Source: Rhodospirillales bacterium (lineage in GTDB: Bacteria; Pseudomonadota; Alphaproteobacteria; Acetobacterales; Acetobacteraceae). From it: a stretch of 64,000 nt of DNA. The DNA is taken from positions 62,001 through 126,000 of the forward strand of contig JANXSM010000080.1 in NCBI GenBank assembly GCA_025352665.1, written 5' to 3'. Made by a program: the position numbers and the translations under genes. The notes under the pieces were generated by a model, which had not been told where the DNA came from, searched no databases, and worked only from the letters and a program-made list of their open reading frames with translations. Numbering within the stretch: the stretch's first letter is position 1; each line of letters begins with the position of its first letter. This document shows, in pieces, positions 59,564-64,000 of the stretch.

Positions 59564-60348
59564 GCGTGCGCCGCCCGCAGCTTGGCGGCCAGGCGCGCGC
59601 CGAGATAGGCCTCCACCACAGCAGGCTCCGATCGCACCGCCGCCGGTTTTCCCTCAAAGATCTTGCGCCCGAAATTCAGCACCGTGATGTGGTCCGACAG
59701 CGACATCACGAACCCCATGTCATGCTCGACCAGCAGCACCGTGGTGCCCGCATCGGCGATGCGCCGCACCAGCCCGGCCAGGGCCGTGGTCTCAGCCGGA
59801 TTCATTCCCGCCGCCGGCTCGTCGAGCAGCAGCAGCAGCGGCTGGCCGGCCATGGCGCGGGCAATCTCCAGCCGACGCTGATCGCCGTACGGCAGGCTCG
59901 ATGCCGGCTGTGCCGCACGCTCGGACAGACCCACCAACGCCAGTGCCTCGCGCGCTGCCGCCACCGCCTGGCGTTCCTCGGAGCGAAACCCCGGCAGCCG
60001 CAGGGCAATGCTGACAAGCGAGGCGCGCAGCCGGGCGTGCGCGCCAGTGAGCACGTTCTCCAGCACCGACATCTCACCGAAGATGCGGATGTTTTGAAAC
60101 GTCCGCCCGATGCCCAAGGCCGCGCGCACATGGGTGGGCCGCGCCGTCACATCTTGCCCGGCCAAGTGGATGCTTCCCTCGCTCGGCACCACCAACCCCG
60201 AAATCAGATTGAACAGCGTGGTCTTGCCCGCGCCGTTCGGCCCGATCACGGCGTGAATGCCGCCCCGCGGCACCACGAGATCGACATGATCGACCGCCAC
60301 CAACCCGGCATAGCGCCGCGTCAGGCCGCAGGTTTCAAGCAGGTTCAT
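59560..60348 (-). CDS. livG: Second Liv-type ATPase (LivG)
   Basis: This 262-residue protein has Walker A (VIGPNGAGKTTLFN), IGRTFQNIRIFGEMSVLENV, signature SLPYGDQRRLEIARAM (an unusual YGDQ signature frequent in LivG), Walker B (LLLLDEPAAGMNP) and switch His (VEHDMGFVM). The start at 60348 overlaps livM (ATGA); the longer frame to 60486 is not needed. Confidence 0.92.
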   Translation of the reverse strand: MNLLETCGLTRRYAGLVAVDHVDLVVPRGGIHAVIGPNGAGKTTLFNLISGLVVPSEGSIHLAGQDVTARPTHVRAALGIGRTFQNIRIFGEMSVLENVLTGAHARLRASLVSIALRLPGFRSEERQAVAAAREALALVGLSERAAQPASSLPYGDQRRLEIARAMAGQPLLLLLDEPAAGMNPAETTALAGLVRRIADAGTTVLLVEHDMGFVMSLSDHITVLNFGRKIFEGKPAAVRSEPAVVEAYLGARLAAKLRAAHA

Positions 60349-61220
60349 GCCGCTCGCCTGCGCATGCGCCAGCCGAGCAGCCCGTGCGGCAGGAACAGCA
60401 CCGCCACCACGATGATCAATCCGTTGAACACCAGCCGCAAATCCGAGAACCCGCGCAGCAGCTCTGGCAACAGGGTCAAAATCCATGCCCCCACCACAGG
60501 CGCGACCGGCGTGCCGATGCCGCCGAGCAGCGCGAAGGACAGGATCGTCACCGCCGGTTCAAACCCGTATTCGTTGGGTCCGATGAAACTCGACTGATGC
60601 GCCGAAAGACAGCCGGCGATCCCGGCCAGCACGGCCGAGGCCACCAAGGCGCCCAGCTGATAGCCCGGCACATTCACCCCCATCACGGCGGCGGCCGTCG
60701 CGTCCTCGCGCATCGCCTCCATGGCCCGGCCGATGCGGCTGCGGCCGACCAGCCACAGGCCCAGCAAGGCCAGGATCAGCATGCCGAAGATCATCCAGGT
60801 CTGCGCTCTCTCGGGTATTCCGTTGATCCCCAGGGCACCGCCGAACACATCCACATTCAGGTAAAGTGCCCGCAGCACCTCGCCCAGCCCGATCGTGGCG
60901 ATCGCCAGATACACGCCCGACAGCCGCAGCGTCGGCACGCCCACAGCAAGTGCAAACAGCACCGGCACCAGGCAGCTCGCGGGCAGCACCACATAAAAGG
61001 GCAGTTTCAGCGTCAGCGTCATCAACACCGAGGAATACGCCCCCAGCCCCATGAACGCCGCCTGGCCCAGCGACAGCTGACCGACCGCCAGCACCACATA
61101 CATCGACAGCGCCAGCAGCCCGTTGATCCCCAGCGAGTTGATGAGATGCCCGTAGGTCCACAGGAAATCGTCAAGACCCGCCGGGATCGTCCAGTCTGAT
61201 GCAAGCCAGGCGGGCATCAT
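60345..61220 (-). CDS. livM: Second Liv-type permease (LivM)
   Basis: This 291-residue permease has YGHLINSLGINGLLALSMYV, VGQLSLGQAAFMGLGAYSSV, LRLSGVYLAIATIGLGEVLR, RAMEAMREDATAAAVMGVNV and GGIGTPVAPVVGAWILTLLP, the LivM set. The start ATGATG at 61220 overlaps livH. Confidence 0.91.
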   Translation of the reverse strand: MMPAWLASDWTIPAGLDDFLWTYGHLINSLGINGLLALSMYVVLAVGQLSLGQAAFMGLGAYSSVLMTLTLKLPFYVVLPASCLVPVLFALAVGVPTLRLSGVYLAIATIGLGEVLRALYLNVDVFGGALGINGIPERAQTWMIFGMLILALLGLWLVGRSRIGRAMEAMREDATAAAVMGVNVPGYQLGALVASAVLAGIAGCLSAHQSSFIGPNEYGFEPAVTILSFALLGGIGTPVAPVVGAWILTLLPELLRGFSDLRLVFNGLIIVVAVLFLPHGLLGWRMRRRAA

Positions 61221-62098
61221 GCGCGCCGCACCGTGGAGGTGCCGAACAACCCCTGCGGACGCGTCCACAGCACGGCGACCAAAATCATGAAGGCCACCGC
61301 CTCCTTCAGGCTGGACGCGAGATACCCGGCGGTGAGCACCTCCAGCACCCCCAGCAGCAGCCCCGCGATCAAGGCGCCTCTGATATCGCCGAGCCCACCG
61401 ACGATGATGACGACAAAACCGCGCAGCATCATCGACTCGCCCATGAAGGGCTGAATGGCATTGAAGTTGAGCCCGATCAGAACGCCCCCGGCTCCCGCCA
61501 GCAGGCCCGACAGAAACGACACCAATGCCGCCGCTCGCCCGGTGTTGATGCCCATCAGACCCGCCGCATCTGGCCGCTCCGCCATCGCGCGCAACGCCAG
61601 CCCCAACCGCGTGCCGCGCAGCAGGAACAGCAGGGCCGCCACCAGCACGGCGGTCGCCACCAGGATCAGAATCTGCGCCTGGGTGATGCGAAGCCCTGCA
61701 ATGTCATAGGCCTCCGCCGAAATCAGCCCAGGCGGCAGCCGCTGCACGTCGGGCCCCACCCACGCCGTCATCCCCGCATACAGCGCCAGCACGCCGCCGA
61801 TGGTCACCATGAGAGAGGCCAACTCCGGCGCATTCTTGCGCCGCAGCCGGGTCAGCAGCAAAAAGTCGATCACCACCGCGATCAAGCCGGCGCCCACGGA
61901 GGCCACGGGCAGCGCCACCCAGATCGGTGCGCCCAGATGCCGCGTGAGCCAAAGGGCCAAGAAGGCGCCCGCGGTGAAATAGAACCCGTAGGTCAGATTG
62001 ACCACCCGTAGCACGCCGAAGGTGAGCGTGAACCCGAGTGCGAACAAGGCATAGGTGGCGCCGAGCAGGACGCCGTTGACGAGCTGCTGCGCAAGCAT
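61217..62098 (-). CDS. livH: Second Liv-type permease (LivH)
   Basis: This 293-residue permease begins LAQQLVNGVLLGATYALFAL, then FGVLRVVNLTYGFYFTAGAF, RAMAERPDAAGLMGINTGRA and VVIIVGGLGDIRGALIAGLL. It is the usual LivH pattern. An in-frame ATG further upstream at 62146 would overlap a hairpin, so 62098 is preferred. Confidence 0.9.
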   Translation of the reverse strand: MLAQQLVNGVLLGATYALFALGFTLTFGVLRVVNLTYGFYFTAGAFLALWLTRHLGAPIWVALPVASVGAGLIAVVIDFLLLTRLRRKNAPELASLMVTIGGVLALYAGMTAWVGPDVQRLPPGLISAEAYDIAGLRITQAQILILVATAVLVAALLFLLRGTRLGLALRAMAERPDAAGLMGINTGRAAALVSFLSGLLAGAGGVLIGLNFNAIQPFMGESMMLRGFVVIIVGGLGDIRGALIAGLLLGVLEVLTAGYLASSLKEAVAFMILVAVLWTRPQGLFGTSTVRRA

Positions 62099-62121
62099 CG
62101 TGCGGGGGACCAGACACAGAT

Positions 62122-62153
62122 AAGGCCCGGCACGGAGATCGTGCACGGGCCTT
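62122..62153 (-). terminator. Hairpin between the binding-protein gene and livH
   Basis: AAGGCCCG at 62122-62129 pairs with CGGGCCTT at 62146-62153, and GCACG/CGTGC continues inside with a small offset. On the minus strand it follows livJ-like gene by 84 bases and precedes livH. It may stop part of the transcripts so that the binding protein is made in excess over the permeases, or protect the upstream mRNA. Confidence 0.5.
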
Positions 62154-62236
62154 GCTCATAGAACAGTCATAAATGCAGCGCCACCCGCCCGTGACGGTAA
62201 GCACCTACGTCGTCAAATCAGTCTCTGGCGATGCGT

Positions 62237-63361
62237 TTATTCCAACACCACGAACTTTCCGCCCTGCATGGTCAGCACGACTACGCCTGAGGTGGACGCG
62301 GGATCGCGCCCCGGCGTGAACTGAAACGCGCCCATCACGCCCGAATAATCGGTCTTGAGCAGCGCATCGCGCACCTTCTCAGAGTCCGCAGCACCAGCAC
62401 GATCAATGGCTGCGGCCAGGATCTTCAGCGCGTCATAGGACTGCGCGGCAAACTGGTCCGGGTCCTTGTTGAACCGCGCCCTGAAGGCCGCCACGAAGTC
62501 GGCATTGACCTGGTCCTTCTTGGCGATGAACCACGGCGAACCCACGATCAGGCCGTCCGCCGCAGGCCCCGCGATCTCGCCGAGTTTGGGCGAGTTGGCG
62601 CCATTGCCGCCGATGAACTGGGTTTCCTTGCCAAACCCAAGCTGGCGCGCCTGCAGCAACACCCCAGCCGTTGGCTCCACCAGAGCAGACAACCCGATCG
62701 CATCTGGCTTCAGCGCCTTGATCTTGGTGAGCTGGGCGGAAAAATCGGAGTCCTTGCTGCCGAACGTCTCGATGGCGACGATCTTGAGGCCCACCTTGTC
62801 GGCGGTCGCCTTCATCACCTCGAAGCCAGACTTCGCGAACGCCTCGTCATTGGCATACATCAGCGCGATCGTCTTGACGCCCCGCGCCATCGCCGCCTTC
62901 AACGTCACTGGCAGCACGTCACTCTCGGGCAGCGAGGTGCGGAACACATAGTCGCCGATCGCCGTGACACCCGTGGCCGTGGTGGACGTGCCGATGATCG
63001 GGATCTTGCGCTCGTTCACCACCGGGCCGATGGCGAACATCTCGGTCGAAAGGGTCGGCCCGATGATGGCGATCACCTTGTCGCGGCCGATCAGCTTGCG
63101 CGCGGCATTCAGCCCCTGGTCCTTCTGCCCGGCGCTGTCCTCCACGATGAGAGCGATCTTGCGGCCGCCGAGCACCCCCTTCGCATTGACCTCGTCAAGA
63201 GCCAGTTCCATGCCGGACTTGATGGCGATACCGTAGGCCGCGGCGGGACCGCTCAGAATCTCGACGGAGCCAACCGGTATTGGCTGCGCCATGACCGCCG
63301 AAGTCTGTGCCAGCACAGGCGTTGCGATCAGCAGTGTGGCAAGCAATGTCCTGCGCAGCAT
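62237..63361 (-). CDS. Second Liv-type substrate-binding protein
   Basis: This 374-residue protein has a signal peptide (RRTLLATLLIATPVLAQTSA) and the leucine-type binding-protein pattern: VGSVEILSGPAAAYGIAIKS, GGRKIALIVEDSAGQKDQGL, AIIGPTLSTEMFAIGPVVNE and IPIIGTSTTATGVTAIGDYV. The ligand is unknown. GGGGGAG upstream of the ATG is a good ribosome-binding site. It starts the operon running through livHMGF, probably to dctA. Confidence 0.93.
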   Translation of the reverse strand: MLRRTLLATLLIATPVLAQTSAVMAQPIPVGSVEILSGPAAAYGIAIKSGMELALDEVNAKGVLGGRKIALIVEDSAGQKDQGLNAARKLIGRDKVIAIIGPTLSTEMFAIGPVVNERKIPIIGTSTTATGVTAIGDYVFRTSLPESDVLPVTLKAAMARGVKTIALMYANDEAFAKSGFEVMKATADKVGLKIVAIETFGSKDSDFSAQLTKIKALKPDAIGLSALVEPTAGVLLQARQLGFGKETQFIGGNGANSPKLGEIAGPAADGLIVGSPWFIAKKDQVNADFVAAFRARFNKDPDQFAAQSYDALKILAAAIDRAGAADSEKVRDALLKTDYSGVMGAFQFTPGRDPASTSGVVVLTMQGGKFVVLE

Positions 63362-63462
63362 TGGCGGTCTCCCCCGGAACGATTTGGCGAAAACCTAATC
63401 CAACGCTGCCGCAGGTCAAGCAAGCCCTTGCCAGCGCATCGCTGCCGGGCGATCCAGGTGCC

Positions 63463-64000
63463 ATGAGCAATACCCTGCGGATCGCCACCTGGAACATCAA
63501 CTCGTTGCGGCTGCGCCTGCCGCTGCTGACCCGACTGGTCGAGGCACTCAACCCCGACATCATCTGCCTGCAGGAAACCAAGGTGCCGGACGAGCTGTTC
63601 CCGGACACGACCTTGCCAGAGCTCGGCTATCCGCATTTCCTGCGAAAGGGCATGAAAGGCTACAACGGCGTGGCCATCCTCTCCCGCGTGCCGATCAAAC
63701 AGGTGCCGGACATGCCGCTCTGGTGCGGCAAGGATGACTGCCGCCACATCGCAGCCCAGATCGACCTGCCACGCGGGCCACTCATTGTGCATAATTTCTA
63801 TGTCCCCGCCGGCGGCGACGAACCGGACCGCGCGATCAACGTGAAATTCGGCCACAAGCTCGACCTCGTCGCCGAAGCCACCGCCTGGTTCCGCGCCCAG
63901 CCGCCCCGCCGCGCGGTGTTGGTCGGCGACCTCAACATCGCGCCCCTGGAACACGATGTGTGGGGGCACAAACAGCTTCTGAAAGTGGTCAGCCACACGC
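63463..64000 (+). CDS. xthA: Exodeoxyribonuclease III, N-terminal part (runs off the window)
   Basis: About 179 codons are visible. LRIATWNINSLRLRLPLLTR, DIICLQETKV (catalytic Glu38), YNGVAILSRV, NFYVPAGGDEPDRAIN and VLVGDLNIAPLEHDVW are the AP-endonuclease/exonuclease III motifs. It nicks abasic DNA and trims 3' blocks in repair. CAGG lies upstream of the ATG at 63463. It is divergent from the livJ-like gene with about 100 bp between. The C-terminal third, with the final catalytic His, lies beyond the edge. Confidence 0.94.
   Translation, partial: MSNTLRIATWNINSLRLRLPLLTRLVEALNPDIICLQETKVPDELFPDTTLPELGYPHFLRKGMKGYNGVAILSRVPIKQVPDMPLWCGKDDCRHIAAQIDLPRGPLIVHNFYVPAGGDEPDRAINVKFGHKLDLVAEATAWFRAQPPRRAVLVGDLNIAPLEHDVWGHKQLLKVVSHT

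Overview
The window is high-GC chromosomal DNA from a Gram-negative alphaproteobacterium, most likely of the Rhodospirillales/Acetobacteraceae type. That placement is inferred from a MucR regulator, the lnt-XRE gene pair, DUF2244 next to nth, two branched-chain-amino-acid-type (Liv/HAAT) ABC transporters, heptose biosynthesis genes, and intergenic palindromic repeats of the alphaproteobacterial kind. No rRNA, CRISPR array, prophage or origin was seen. There is one tRNA, tRNA-Arg(CCG) at 43004-43080.

Layout. 1-10.6 kb: the end of a beta-propeller gene, then a minus-strand surface-glycan locus. In transcription order it holds hldE, a 1525-residue protein fusing Ig-like repeats, two GT2 modules and a GT9 heptosyltransferase domain, hldD, a small repeat protein, an FkbH-like HAD/GNAT enzyme and an acyl carrier protein. 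10.7-20.5 kb: housekeeping genes, namely nth, DUF2244, an XRE regulator, lnt, a 2-hydroxyacid dehydrogenase, an OlsB-like acyltransferase, a Fur-family regulator, mucR, tusA, rimI, tsaB, a RutE-like nitroreductase and nfuA. 20.5-26.0 kb: a 5'-nucleotidase, a lipoprotein, and the conserved yfgM-bamB-der string. 26.3-31.6 kb: lptF, a GT4 glycosyltransferase and two paralogous TPR/GT9-like proteins. 31.7-34.4 kb: a TetR regulator, a PfkB kinase, DUF2161 and DUF488.

34.5-42.2 kb is one plus-strand operon: amidohydrolase, livG, livF, a serine carypeptidase-type S10 enzyme without signal peptide, a binding protein, livH, livM and a GAF protein. It looks like uptake and intracellular cleavage of a peptide or amide. 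42.3-49.0 kb: DoxX, the tRNA, a lipoprotein hydrolase, a CHCC zinc-finger protein, polA, an M24-fold protein that has lost its metal ligands, and a secreted protein. 49.0-52.8 kb is an accessory islet with repeats, an SDR, a winged-helix-like orphan gene and a decayed IS1595-type transposase. 52.8-63.4 kb is a long minus-strand catabolic region: a complete second Liv transporter, dctA, an ADP-forming acyl-CoA synthetase, a two-subunit CoA-transferase, an enoyl-CoA hydratase and a CinA-type amidase. xthA begins at the right edge.

The observations most worth following are: the ACP/FkbH pair beside a fused heptose glycosyltransferase; the Liv/S10/amidohydrolase operon; two copies of a long palindromic intergenic element whose stem carries compensatory base changes; der apparently lacking any ATG/GTG/TTG start; a pair of palindromes just upstream of nfuA; and a strong C-over-G strand bias from about 44 to 57 kb that ignores gene direction. 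All functions are read from sequence motifs and context; no database search was run.
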